From positions 1 through 52,994 of the forward strand of contig HF999519.1 in the NCBI GenBank assembly GCA_000434015.1: a stretch of 52,994 bases of DNA. The letters are read 5' to 3'. This stretch comes from Clostridium sp. CAG:571. Lineage in GTDB: Bacteria > Bacillota > Clostridia > TANB77 > CAG-508. The number at the start of each line of letters is the position of its first letter. Positions within the stretch are counted from its first letter, which is position 1. The notes below the pieces were generated by a model that was not told the origin of the DNA, ran no database searches, and was given only the letters and a program-made list of their open reading frames with translations. The position numbers were made by a program, and so were the translations under genes. Shown one piece after another: positions 19,187-27,971 of the stretch.

Positions 19187-20562
19187 ATGGCGAAAACAAA
19201 AACAGTATTTGTGTGTAATAGTTGTGGATATGAATCTGCAAAATGGCTTGGAAAATGTCCGCGGATGTAATGAATGGAATACATTTTTTGAAGAAAAAAT
19301 AAAAAAGGAAACATCAAATTTACTTGTAAAAGGAGAAAATAGTAAAAAAAGTGCTATTCCAAGAAGTTTAAATGAAGTGGTAGGAAAAGATGCTACAAGA
19401 ATAAGTACTCGGGTCATCCGAATTAGACAGAGTATTAGGAGGGGGACTTGTAAAAGGATCACTTGTATTAGTTGGTGGTGAACCACGGAATTGGTAAATC
19501 TACATTAATTTTACAATTATGTGATAAAATACAAAGTGAACGGAAAGGTTCTTTATGTTTCTGGAGAGGAATCTGCAGAACAAATAAAAATACGTGCAGA
19601 TAGACTAAAAATTAATAATGATGATATTTTATTTTTAGGAGAAACCGATATAGATGTGATACAAGAACAAATACTTTCAATAAATCCAAAATTAGTAATA
19701 ATAGATTCTATACAAACAATGTATTCAGATGAAATAACATCTGCAGCAGGAACTGTAAGCCAAGTAAGAGAAATAACAGCTAGAATAATGAAAATATGTA
19801 AGACAAATCAAATAACTACAATTATAATAGGACATGTAACAAAAGAGGGAAATATTGCTGGACCTAGAGTTTTGGAACATATGGTAGATACTGTGTTATA
19901 TATAGAAGGTGAAAGATATTTTTCATACAGAATTTTAAGAGGGGTAAAAAATAGATTTGGCTCTACAAATGAAGTAGGAATGTTTGAAATGCAAAATGAA
20001 GGAATGGTGGAAATAACAAATCCATCGTCAATATTAATTTCTGACAGAGAAGATAATCCACCAGGATCTGTTATTGTTGCAAGTATGGAAGGAACAAGAC
20101 CACTTTTAATAGAACTTCAAGCTTTAACATCACATACTGTTTTTGGTCTTCCAAGAAGAACTGCAAATGGAGTAGATTATAATCGTTTAACACTTCTTAT
20201 GGCAGTACTTGAAAAGAAAGCAGGAATAAATCTTTCAAGTCAAGATGTGTACTTAAATGTAGTAAGTGGAATTAAAATATCAGAACCAGCAGTTGATCTA
20301 GGAATAATTACATGTGTTGCATCAAGCTATAAAAACATAAGTATACCAAAAGATTTATTAGTTATAGGAGAAGTTCGGACTAACAGGAGAGATTAGAGCT
20401 GTGAATTTTATCGATAAAAGATTAAAAGAAGCGGAAAAACTCGGATTTAAAACTTGTTTAATTCCAGAAAATAACAAGAAACTCTTGAAAGAAACTTATA
20501 AATTAGATATAATAGGCATGAAAAATATAAATGATGCAATGAAAAAATTAGGATTAAAATAA
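19187..20562 (+). CDS. radA: DNA repair protein RadA, recoded at five CGG codons
   Basis: Helicase-like RecA paralogue that promotes branch migration in recombination and transformation. The zinc finger is C10xxC13 and C24PGC27; Walker A is G97EPGIGKS104; KNRFGSTNE and the Lon-like C-terminal domain follow. The coding sequence is in six frame pieces. Shifting +1 at CGG 19262, 19410, 19486, 19541 and 20376 gives one 456-residue protein of standard length. Joins: KCP-G-CNEW, IST-G-SSELDRVLGGG, GGEP-G-IGKST, QSE-G-KVLYVSGEES and GEV-G-LTGEIRAV. The ATG follows tGGGAGGataaa. disA is next, as in many Firmicutes. Confidence 0.95.
19262..19264 (+). other. CGG +1 recoding site, radA codon 26
   Basis: Context CCG CGG A. 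One residue must be decoded to keep the second zinc CxxC pair (C24-P-G-C27). Confidence 0.9.
19410..19412 (+). other. CGG +1 recoding site, radA codon 75
   Basis: Context ACT CGG G. Frame resumes GGG TCA TCC GAA TTA GAC, matching the family's TG-xx-ELDRVLGGG segment. The only GGG site. Confidence 0.88.
19486..19488 (+). other. CGG +1 recoding site, radA codon 100
   Basis: Context CCA CGG A. It lies inside Walker A; one Gly restores GEPGIGKS with four residues between the first Gly and GKS. Confidence 0.92.
19541..19543 (+). other. CGG +1 recoding site, radA codon 118
   Basis: Context GAA CGG A. Frame resumes GGA AAG GTT CTT TAT, joining to VSGEES. Confidence 0.87.
20376..20378 (+). other. 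CGG +1 recoding site, radA codon 396
   Basis: Context GTT CGG A. Frame resumes GGA CTA ACA GGA GAG ATT, restoring the strongly conserved GEVGLTGEIR. Confidence 0.92.
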
Positions 20563-20737
20563 AATTATAAAAGTGGTAAAGTGAAAAATAAATAACAAAT
20601 TTATGTAGTAAATAAATATAAATTAGTAAAAATATTTTTAAATTTAGAAATTTAAAAGATTTTAACTTGAAATTTGAATGTTGTCAGAATGTTTTGTTTC
20701 ATTTTTGACGATTCACATTTTAGAGGAGTGGATTAGT

Positions 20738-21815
20738 TTGGCATTAAAAAAAGAAGATTTAATTACAGATGTATTAAAGCTAATTGCACCAGGTACAGCA
20801 ATTAGAGAAGGACTAGAAAACATTCTTAAAGCTAAAACTCGGAGCACTTATTGTTATTGGTGATTCAAAAGAAGTTTTAGACTTGGTTGATGGAGGTTTT
20901 CGATTAGATGTAGAATATACATCATCTAGATTATATGAACTTGCAAAAATGGATGGTTCTATCATATTAAGTGCAGATTTAAAACGTATTTTATTTGCTA
21001 ATGCACAATTAATACCATCTTCAGACATTCCTACAAATGAAACAGGAACAAGGCATAGAACAGCAGAACGTACAGCAAAGCAATCTGGAGAAGTAGTTAT
21101 AAGCATATCTCAAAGAAGAAATGTTATTACTATATTTAAAGGAAATTCTAGATATGTGTTAGAAGATACTTCTAAAGTAAGTGCAAAAGCAAATCAAGCA
21201 CTTCAAACAGTAGAAAAATACAAAAAAGTTTTTGATAGCAAGTTGAGTTTATTAAATGAATATGAATTTAATGATATTGTTACACTAGAAAATGTTATTG
21301 TTGCAATTCAAAGAGCAGAAATGGTAATGAAAATCGTAGATGAAGTTCAAAGGGCAATTTATGAACTTGGAGAAGAAGGAAGGCTTCTTGAAATGCAATT
21401 AGAAGAATTAATAGGAGATTTAGAAGAAGAAGAACTTTTAATAATAAAAGATTATATAGCATCTGGTAAAAAGAAAAACTCTAAAGAAGTATTACAAGCA
21501 ATACAAGAATTGTCACATGACGAATTAATGAGACCTCAATTAATTGCAAGAATTTTAGGATATGAAGATTTTGATAATTATGATGAGGTTGGAGTATATA
21601 CAAAAGGTTATAGAATATTAAATAAAATACCAAGAATGCCAAGTAGTATAGTAGAAAATTTAGTTAAATCTTTTAAATCTTTCCAACATATATTAGATGC
21701 AGATATTCCTAAATTAGATGAAGTAGAAGGAATAGGAGAGATAAGAGCAAGAACTATAAAACAATCTTTAAAAAGAATGCAAGAACAGTTTGTTTTTGAT
21801 AATTTAATGTTATAA
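20738..21815 (+). CDS. disA: DNA integrity scanning protein DisA, recoded at one CGG
   Basis: Diadenylate cyclase that makes c-di-AMP and pauses at recombination intermediates. The N-terminal DAC domain has GALIVIGDS, VDGGF and the catalytic R105HRTAER. A helical spine and C-terminal helix-hairpin-helix repeats (LDEVEGIGEIRARTI) bind DNA. The TTG at 20738 follows aGAGGAG; no nearer ATG is in frame. CGG 20840-20842 (codon 35) needs +1 to join KAKT-G-ALIVIGDS, giving 358 residues, the usual length. It is 175 bases after radA, with which it works functionally. Confidence 0.94.
20840..20842 (+). other. CGG +1 recoding site, disA codon 35
   Basis: Context ACT CGG A. Frame resumes GGA GCA CTT ATT GTT, the conserved GALIVIGD strand of the cyclase domain. 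Confidence 0.9.
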
Positions 21816-21914
21816 TATAGATTAATAATTGATAAAAAATCAATTTTAATAAAACTCTTGTAAATAATAAAAAGAGTAGTACAAAAAAGATAAAAAGGAA
21901 TTGGAGGAAAAACA

Positions 21915-22802
21915 ATGGAAAAAGGAAGAAATGTAATGATAGGAATAGCTATTATAGTAGTTATTGTATTAATAGGGATAGTAGGAGTTGGAGTATATAA
22001 AAATGCTACAATGGAAGTAAAAAATCCTATAGCTACAATGGAAGTAGAAGGATATGGAACTGTAAAAATAGAATTATATCCAGATCAGGCACCAAACACT
22101 GTTGCAAACTTTATAAAACTTGCTAATAATGGATTTTATAATAATTTAACATTTCATAGAACAATACCAAACTTTATGATTCAAGGTGGAGATAAAAATG
22201 GAGATGGAACTGGAGCTCCATCATTAAAAGATTTAATTGGTGATAGTGCAGAAGATAAATCTTATGCAATAAAAGGTGAATTCTTAGCTAATAATTACGA
22301 AAATACATTAAAACATACAAAAGGTGTTATTTCTATGGCAAGATCAGATTATAGTAGTATGGGGTTAACAGAACAAGGGTATAACTCAGCTGGTTCACAA
22401 TTTTTTATTATGTCATCTGATAATACATCTTTAGATGGATCTTATGCAGCATTTGGAAAAGTAATAGAAGGATATGATATAATAGAAAAAATATCAAATG
22501 TAGAAGTTACATATAGAAGTTCTGAATTAGGAGAAAATGAAGAAGCTCCAAAAGATGAACAGGGAAATACTTTATCATCAGATATGCCAAAAGAAAAACC
22601 AGTAATTAAAAGTTTATCTGTAGAGACATATGGAGTTGATTATGGAACACCAGAGACTGTTGAACCTTTTGATTATCAAAGTTATTTAAGTAAACTATAT
22701 GGAACAAATGGAAACAGCACAAATTCATCAGTAACATCAAATACTTCAACAGAAGAAAATTCAGATAAAAACAATACAAATGATACAGCTTCAAATGAAT
22801 AA
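21915..22802 (+). CDS. Membrane-anchored cyclophilin-type peptidyl-prolyl isomerase
   Basis: Extracytoplasmic proline isomerase assisting protein folding. One N-terminal membrane segment (about residues 8-30) is followed by a cyclophilin domain with IELYPDQAPNTVANFIKL, LTFHRTIPNFMIQGGD, NSAGSQFFIM and YAAFGKVIEGYD. A Ser/Asn/Thr-rich tail of about 30 residues ends the 295-residue protein. The anchor lacks a lipobox Cys, so it is a transmembrane rather than lipoprotein form. aTTGGAGGaaaaaca precedes the ATG. Confidence 0.92.
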   Translation: MEKGRNVMIGIAIIVVIVLIGIVGVGVYKNATMEVKNPIATMEVEGYGTVKIELYPDQAPNTVANFIKLANNGFYNNLTFHRTIPNFMIQGGDKNGDGTGAPSLKDLIGDSAEDKSYAIKGEFLANNYENTLKHTKGVISMARSDYSSMGLTEQGYNSAGSQFFIMSSDNTSLDGSYAAFGKVIEGYDIIEKISNVEVTYRSSELGENEEAPKDEQGNTLSSDMPKEKPVIKSLSVETYGVDYGTPETVEPFDYQSYLSKLYGTNGNSTNSSVTSNTSTEENSDKNNTNDTASNE

Positions 22803-23173
22803 ATTTGTGTAAAATAAATTTAGATTTATAGAGGAAGAGTAGTAAAAATAAAATTTATTGATTATTAATTAATTAAAGTTTTAGTAAATAATTATAAAAA
22901 ATAGATTATATAATTTGAATTTATTATAGAATTAAAAATACAATAAAAAAGAATGGAACAAAGGCCATTCTTTTTTTGGGTAAAAGAGAAGATTTTTTGG
23001 AACTTCTAGTATATAAAAAATTTTAAATATTAATTAAGAAAAAATTATTTAACAATTTTTTTAGCTAAAAATTTTTGTTTTTCTTTAAGATTTAAAATAT
23101 AATAAAAACATAAAACTTAGATAAAAGTTTTTGATAATGAAACTTACTTTAGATAAAATTTTACATCAATATT
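22803..23173. other. Gene-free gap between convergent genes
   Basis: Gap between the cyclophilin gene (plus) and mutS2 (minus). It holds only one clear structure, the hairpin listed at 22945-22977. The rest is AT-rich with no supported ORF or promoter. Confidence 0.6.
22945..22977 (+). terminator. Terminator of the cyclophilin gene
   Basis: AAAAAAGAATGG pairs with CCATTCTTTTTT around an 8-base loop. It has T/A runs on both sides, so it may also stop mutS2 transcripts. Confidence 0.8.
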
Positions 23174-25530
23174 TTATTTGATTTCTACTATAGTAACTCC
23201 CATTTCACCTTCACCGAATGTTCCGAGTCTAAAAGATTTTACATGTGGATTGGTTTTTAAAAAAGTATGAATACCTTGTCTTAGTTTTCCTGTACCTTTG
23301 CCATGTACTATTCTTACAGGAGATATTTTTGCTAAACTACAATCATCTAAGTATTTATCAATTACAAATATTGCTTCATCAACATTTTGACCAATAACAT
23401 TAATTTCACTTGATATATTTTTTGATTTTAAATTTATAGATTTTTTTGTATAAGTACTTGATTGTTTTTCTGCATTTGCTTTTTCTAATTTGTTAATATT
23501 CATTGTCGTTTTTGCATTTCCAATTTGTAATTGTACTTCATTAGACTTATTAGGAAGACTTAGAACTATAGCTTTAGTATTAAGTGTTTTAACTAAAACA
23601 GTCATTCCAATAGTAATATCTTTAGATGTTAAGCTTCCAATATCTGTTTTACCTAAGCTTGGAGTATAATCTTTTAAGGAAGTGTTTAATTGGTTTCTTA
23701 AATTATTTGCATGTTTTAAAGATGTGTTAGATTCAGAAAGTTCATTTAAATCTTTTATTATATTAGTTGCTTTTGCTTTTGCATCTAATAGAATTTGCCT
23801 TGCTTCTTTTTTTGCTTTTTCTAAAATTTCTTTTTCTTTTTGTTTATGGTTAGATAAGTCAGACTCTAAAGAATTTCTTAATAATTCTACTTGATTTAAG
23901 TTCTTATCAATAATTTCTTTTTCTTTTTCTATTTGTAATTTGTTATCATATATAGATTTTAACAATTCTTCAATATTTATATGATCTGTTGTTAAAAGTT
24001 TAGAGGCTCTGTTTAAAATATCTTCTTGTAATCCTAAACGTTTACAGATTGCAAAAGCATTACTTTTTCCGTGGAACACCAATTAATAATTTATATGTTG
24101 GTGCTAAATTTTCTATATCAAATTCGCAAGATGCATTTTCAAATCCTTTTGTTACTAATGCATAATTTTTTATTTCAGGATAGTGAGTTGTAGCAAGTGT
24201 AAGTGCATTATGATTATAAAAGTATTCTAAAATACTTATTGCAAGAGAGCTACCCTCAATAGGGTCTGTTCCAGAACCTAGTTCATCTAATAGAATTAAA
24301 CTATTTTCATTAAAAGAGTTTAAAATTTCTATAATGTTTAACATATGTGATGAAAAAGTACTTAAAGATTCTTGAATACTTTGTTCGTCACCAATAGATG
24401 CAAAAATTTTATCAAATACAAATATGCTACTGTTTTCATTTGCTGGAATATGAAGACCACTTACAGCCATTAATGTTAAAAGACCGAGTTGTTTTTAAAG
24501 TAACAGTTTTACCACCAGTATTAGGTCCTGTTATTATTAAAGAATTATAATTTTTCCCAAGAGAAATATCTATTGGTACAACTTTAGAACTATCTATTAA
24601 AGGATGTCTTGCTTTTATAAGATTAATTTCTTTATTTTCATTAATGTGTGGTTCTATTCCAGTTATATTTTTAGAGTATAGAGCTTTTGCAAAAATAAAA
24701 TCTAATCTTCCAATTAAAAAAGTATCTTCTTTGAGATTTTCACAAATAGGCAAAATAGATTCAGAAATATTTTTTAGAATTTTTTCTATTTCTATATTTT
24801 CTTCTATTTTTAGATTAGAAATTTTTGTGTTTAATTCAAAAACGGTAATAGGTTCTATGAAAACAGTTGATCCACTAGAAGAAATATCATGTATAAATCC
24901 TTTTATATTGTCTTTGTACTCTATCTTTACAGGAATAACATATCTATCATTGCGAATAGTTACTATAGGTTCCATGATGTATTTTGAATAACTTGAAGAA
25001 TGAAGCATAGAGTTTAATTTATCTTTTATATCTTGTTCTAATCTTTTTTTATTACGTCGAATTGAAGATAAAGTAGAAGAGGCATCATCTGATATAGTGT
25101 TTTCATCTATAATACTTTTAAATATTAAGTTTTCTAATTGCGTATTAGTATATAATAAATTAAAATTACTTAATAATATTTCAAAATTTGAAGCATCTAT
25201 ATTAGAATTATTAAGAAAAAAGTCTTTTAATTCTCTCGATACTTTTAAAGTTTTTCCAATTTCTAATAAAGCTTTCGCAGATAAAGTATGATTGCTTTTT
25301 AAATATTTTATCCATAAATCTATATTAGGTAAAAAACAAATAGGAGGGTTGCCTGCCTTTGAAGTAACAATAAGAGCTTCTGAGGTTTCTTTTAGTAGAT
25401 GTTTTACTTCTAAAGAGTTATTAGAAGGTAATAAGTTTAAAGCTATGTTTTTTCCGATATCTGTCTTACAATAAGTAGATAATATTTGTAAAATTTTGTC
25501 GTATTCTAATTTATAGTAACAATTTTTCAA
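23174..25530 (-). CDS. mutS2: Endonuclease MutS2, recoded at two CGG codons
   Basis: MutS paralogue implicated in suppression of recombination and ribosome rescue. The ATPase has G335PNTGGKT342 and LILLDELGSGTDP; ATTHYPEIK follows, then a coiled coil and a C-terminal Smr nuclease domain with VRIVHGKGTGKLR. TTG start after aAGGAGGaaatcaca. Two +1 shifts, at 24486-24484 (codon 349) and 24071-24069 (codon 487), give LKTT-G-LLTLMAVSGLHIP and GVP-G-KSNAFAICKRLGL and a 784-residue protein of normal length. This is the only recoded gene on the minus strand. Confidence 0.95.
24069..24071 (-). other. CGG +1 recoding site, mutS2 codon 487
   Basis: Minus-strand context CCA CGG A. Frame resumes GGA AAA AGT AAT GCA, the conserved GVPGxSNAF segment. 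Confidence 0.91.
24484..24486 (-). other. CGG +1 recoding site, mutS2 codon 349
   Basis: Minus-strand context ACT CGG T. Frame resumes GGT CTT TTA ACA TTA ATG, the conserved TxGLLTLMAxSGL stretch after Walker A. Confidence 0.91.
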
Positions 25531-25640
25531 TGTGATTTCCTCCTTATATTTATATAAAAAATTAAGTAATATTCTTGGAATTTTATTTTTATATTGCTAT
25601 TAATTATTACATAAAAAATGGAAAAAAACAAGTAAAATGC

Positions 25641-25669
25641 TTGCAATTAGCAAACTTATATAGTATAAT
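25641..25669 (+). promoter_or_regulatory. SigA-type promoter of the rimP-nusA-infB operon
   Basis: TTGCAA (25641-25646), 17-base spacer, TATAAT (25664-25669), followed by a structured leader of about 70 bases before rimP. Confidence 0.75.
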
Positions 25670-25692
25670 TAATATGCTAAATAAATTGACAA

Positions 25693-25721
25693 AAAGAGTG
25701 GGAAACAAAGACCCACTCTTT
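25693..25721 (+). promoter_or_regulatory. Leader hairpin before rimP
   Basis: AAAGAGTGGG (25693-25702) pairs perfectly with CCCACTCTTT (25712-25721). There is no proper T run after it, and it starts roughly 20 bases after the likely transcription start. It could be an mRNA-stability or pause element for the operon that encodes NusA. Confidence 0.5.
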
Positions 25722-25745
25722 CATCGTAATTAAGGAGGAAAAAAT

Positions 25746-26201
25746 TTGGCAAGTATAGAAGAAAAAGTAGAAAACCTAATAAAAAAGCCTATAAATGATT
25801 TAGGTTATGAATTATATGATGTAATTTATACAAAAGAGGGAAAAGACTATTTTTTGAGAATTTATATAGATAAAGATAATGGAATAGATTTAAATGATTG
25901 TGAAAAAGTTAATGATGCAATTTCAGATTTGTTAGATGAAGCAAATTATATAAAAGATCAATACTTTTTAGAGGTGTCTTCACCAGGAATAGAAAGAATA
26001 ATTAGAAAAAATGAGCAATTAGGAAAAAATATAGGAGAAACAATTTATGTAAAATTGTTTAAACCATTAAATAATAAAAAAGAATATGTTGGTATATTAG
26101 AAAAGTATGATGATAATTTTATAGAAATAACAGATGAAGATTTAATAAAATTAGATAGAAAGAATATATCAATAATAAAAAAATTTTATAATTGGCAATA
26201 A
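25746..26201 (+). CDS. rimP: Ribosome maturation factor RimP
   Basis: Binds 30S precursors and helps mature the S12 region. 151 residues: N-terminal domain with GYELYDVIYTKEGKDYFLRIYID, DLNDCEKVNDAISDLLDE and the conserved YFLEVSSPGIER; C-terminal Sm-like domain. TTG start after taAGGAGGaaaaaa. First gene of the rimP-nusA-ylxR-ylxQ-infB-rbfA operon. Confidence 0.93.
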   Translation: MASIEEKVENLIKKPINDLGYELYDVIYTKEGKDYFLRIYIDKDNGIDLNDCEKVNDAISDLLDEANYIKDQYFLEVSSPGIERIIRKNEQLGKNIGETIYVKLFKPLNNKKEYVGILEKYDDNFIEITDEDLIKLDRKNISIIKKFYNWQ

Positions 26202-26221
26202 TAAAAAAGAGGAGGATAAAA

Positions 26222-27340
26222 ATGAAAAAAGAATCAAAAAAAGCATTAGCAATAGATAGTAAAGAATTAATAATAGCAATGGATGAATTAGAAAAAGAAA
26301 AAGGTGTGAAAAAGGAAGTTTTATTAGAATCTATAGAAGCAGCATTAGTAACAGCATATAAAAGAAATTTTGATGCAAATATTGATAATGTAAAAGTTAC
26401 TATGGATGGTGAAACAGGAGAAATACATTTATATGCAGAAAAAGATGTAGTAGAAGAAGTAGAAAATGACAAATTACAAATTAGTTTAGAAGATGCAAAA
26501 AAAGTTAGTAAAAAATTAGAAATAGGAGATGTAGCTGAAATAGAATTAGTACCAAAAAATTTCGGTAGAATAGCTGCACAAACTGCAAAACAAGTAATTA
26601 TTCAAAAAATAAGAGAAGTATCTAGAGATGTATTATATACAGAATTTAGTGATAGAAAAGGTGAAATCGTTTCTGGAATAATACAAAAAGCTGATGGTGG
26701 AGTTGTTGTAATAGATTTAGGAAAGTTAGAAGGTGTAATGCCATTAAAAGAACAAATTCCTACAGAAAGATACAAAGTGAATGATAAAATAAGAGCATAT
26801 GTTTTAGATGTAGAAAGAGGAGTTAAAGGTGCACCACAAGTTATAGTTTCAAGAGCACATGCAGACTTTGTAAGAAAATTGTTTGAACTTGAAATACCAG
26901 AAATATATGAAGGAGTTATAGAAATAAAAAGTATTTCACGTGATGCAGGAAGCAGAAGTAAAGTAGCTGTATATTCACCTAATGAAAATATAGATCCAGT
27001 TGGTTCTTGTGTAGGTCAAAAAGGAATTCGTATACAAAATATAATCAATGAACTAAATGGAGAAAAAATAGATGTAATTGAGTGGAATCAAGATCCATCA
27101 ATATATATATCTGCTGCAATATTGCCAGCACAAGTGTTAGCTGTAGATATTAAAGAAGAAGAAAAGTTTGCACAAGTAATAGTTCCAGATGATCAATTAT
27201 CATTAGCAATAGGAAAAGCAGGACAAAATGCTAGACTTGCAGCTAAATTAACAAATTGGAAAATAGATATAAAGAGTGAATCTCAATTTAGAAAAATGAT
27301 AGAAGAAATGAATAAAGAAGAAGAAAATAAAGAAGAGTAA
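26222..27340 (+). CDS. nusA: Transcription termination/antitermination factor NusA
   Basis: RNA polymerase pausing and termination factor. 372 residues: N-terminal polymerase-binding domain, S1 domain around KGEIVSGIIQKADGGVVVIDLG, then KH1/KH2 with DPVGSCVGQKGIRIQNII and LSLAIGKAGQNARLAAKLT. No C-terminal acidic repeats, as is usual in Gram-positives. The ORF is open to a TTG at 26192, but GAGGAGGat before the ATG at 26222 decides the start. No CGG in frame. Confidence 0.95.
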   Translation: MKKESKKALAIDSKELIIAMDELEKEKGVKKEVLLESIEAALVTAYKRNFDANIDNVKVTMDGETGEIHLYAEKDVVEEVENDKLQISLEDAKKVSKKLEIGDVAEIELVPKNFGRIAAQTAKQVIIQKIREVSRDVLYTEFSDRKGEIVSGIIQKADGGVVVIDLGKLEGVMPLKEQIPTERYKVNDKIRAYVLDVERGVKGAPQVIVSRAHADFVRKLFELEIPEIYEGVIEIKSISRDAGSRSKVAVYSPNENIDPVGSCVGQKGIRIQNIINELNGEKIDVIEWNQDPSIYISAAILPAQVLAVDIKEEEKFAQVIVPDDQLSLAIGKAGQNARLAAKLTNWKIDIKSESQFRKMIEEMNKEEENKEE

Positions 27341-27397
27341 AAATAGAATAATGTATAAAGCAGAAGTAATACAATATAAGTAAGGAAGTGAGCTGTT

Positions 27398-27658
27398 TTG
27401 AAAAGTTTACCACAAAGAAGTTGTATAGGGTGCAATACAAAAAAAGATAAAAAAGATCTTATAAGAATAGTAAAAAATAAAGATGGAAATATAAGTATAG
27501 ATAAAACAGGAAAAGCAAATGGCAGAGGTGCATATATTTGTAATAATGTGGAATGTTTGGAAAAAGCTATTAAAAGTAAAAGATTAGAAAAAACTTTTGA
27601 AGAAAAAATTGATAACGAAATCTATGAAAATTTAAGAGGTGTAATTATTGATAAATAA
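27398..27658 (+). CDS. ylxR: YlxR-family RNA-binding protein
   Basis: Small basic protein of the nusA operon (DUF448), 86 residues, with PQRSCIGCNTKKDKKDLIRIV and GRGAYICNN, the family's conserved Cys and Gly-Arg-Gly-Ala signature. TTG start after aaGGAAGtgagctg. Overlaps ylxQ by 11 bases. Confidence 0.92.
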   Translation: MKSLPQRSCIGCNTKKDKKDLIRIVKNKDGNISIDKTGKANGRGAYICNNVECLEKAIKSKRLEKTFEEKIDNEIYENLRGVIIDK

Positions 27659-27971
27659 AGAAAATTTATTAGGATTATTAGGACTTAGTTCAAGAGCTGG
27701 AAAAGTGATTTCTGGAACTGATGCGTGTATAGAATATATAAATAAAAATAAAATCAAATTAATGATTTTAGCAAAGGATGCATCTGATAGAACTAAATTA
27801 AAATTTAATCAAATTGCAGAAAGTAAAAAGATACCAATTTATGAATTTGGATCGATAGATGAAATTAGCAAATCAATTGGAAAGAAAAATAAAGCTATTA
27901 TAGGGATTACAGATATAAACTTTTCAAAAGAGATAATTAAGAGATTTGATGGGGGTGACGTTATTGGGTAA
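27648..27971 (+). CDS. ylxQ: L7Ae-like ribosomal protein YlxQ
   Basis: 107 residues, L7Ae/L30e fold expected to bind kink-turn RNA. Motifs LLGLSSRAGKVISGTDA and ILAKDASDRTKLKF fit the family. A TTG start lies inside the end of ylxR (aaGAGGTGtaatta upstream), and the 3' end overlaps infB, indicating translational coupling. Confidence 0.9.
   Translation: MINKENLLGLLGLSSRAGKVISGTDACIEYINKNKIKLMILAKDASDRTKLKFNQIAESKKIPIYEFGSIDEISKSIGKKNKAIIGITDINFSKEIIKRFDGGDVIG

Noticed and set aside
20401..20460. Other CGG words in radA such as ctc gga and gcg gaa
   Set aside because: These CGG words span two codons and the frame continues unchanged, so they are controls, not sites.
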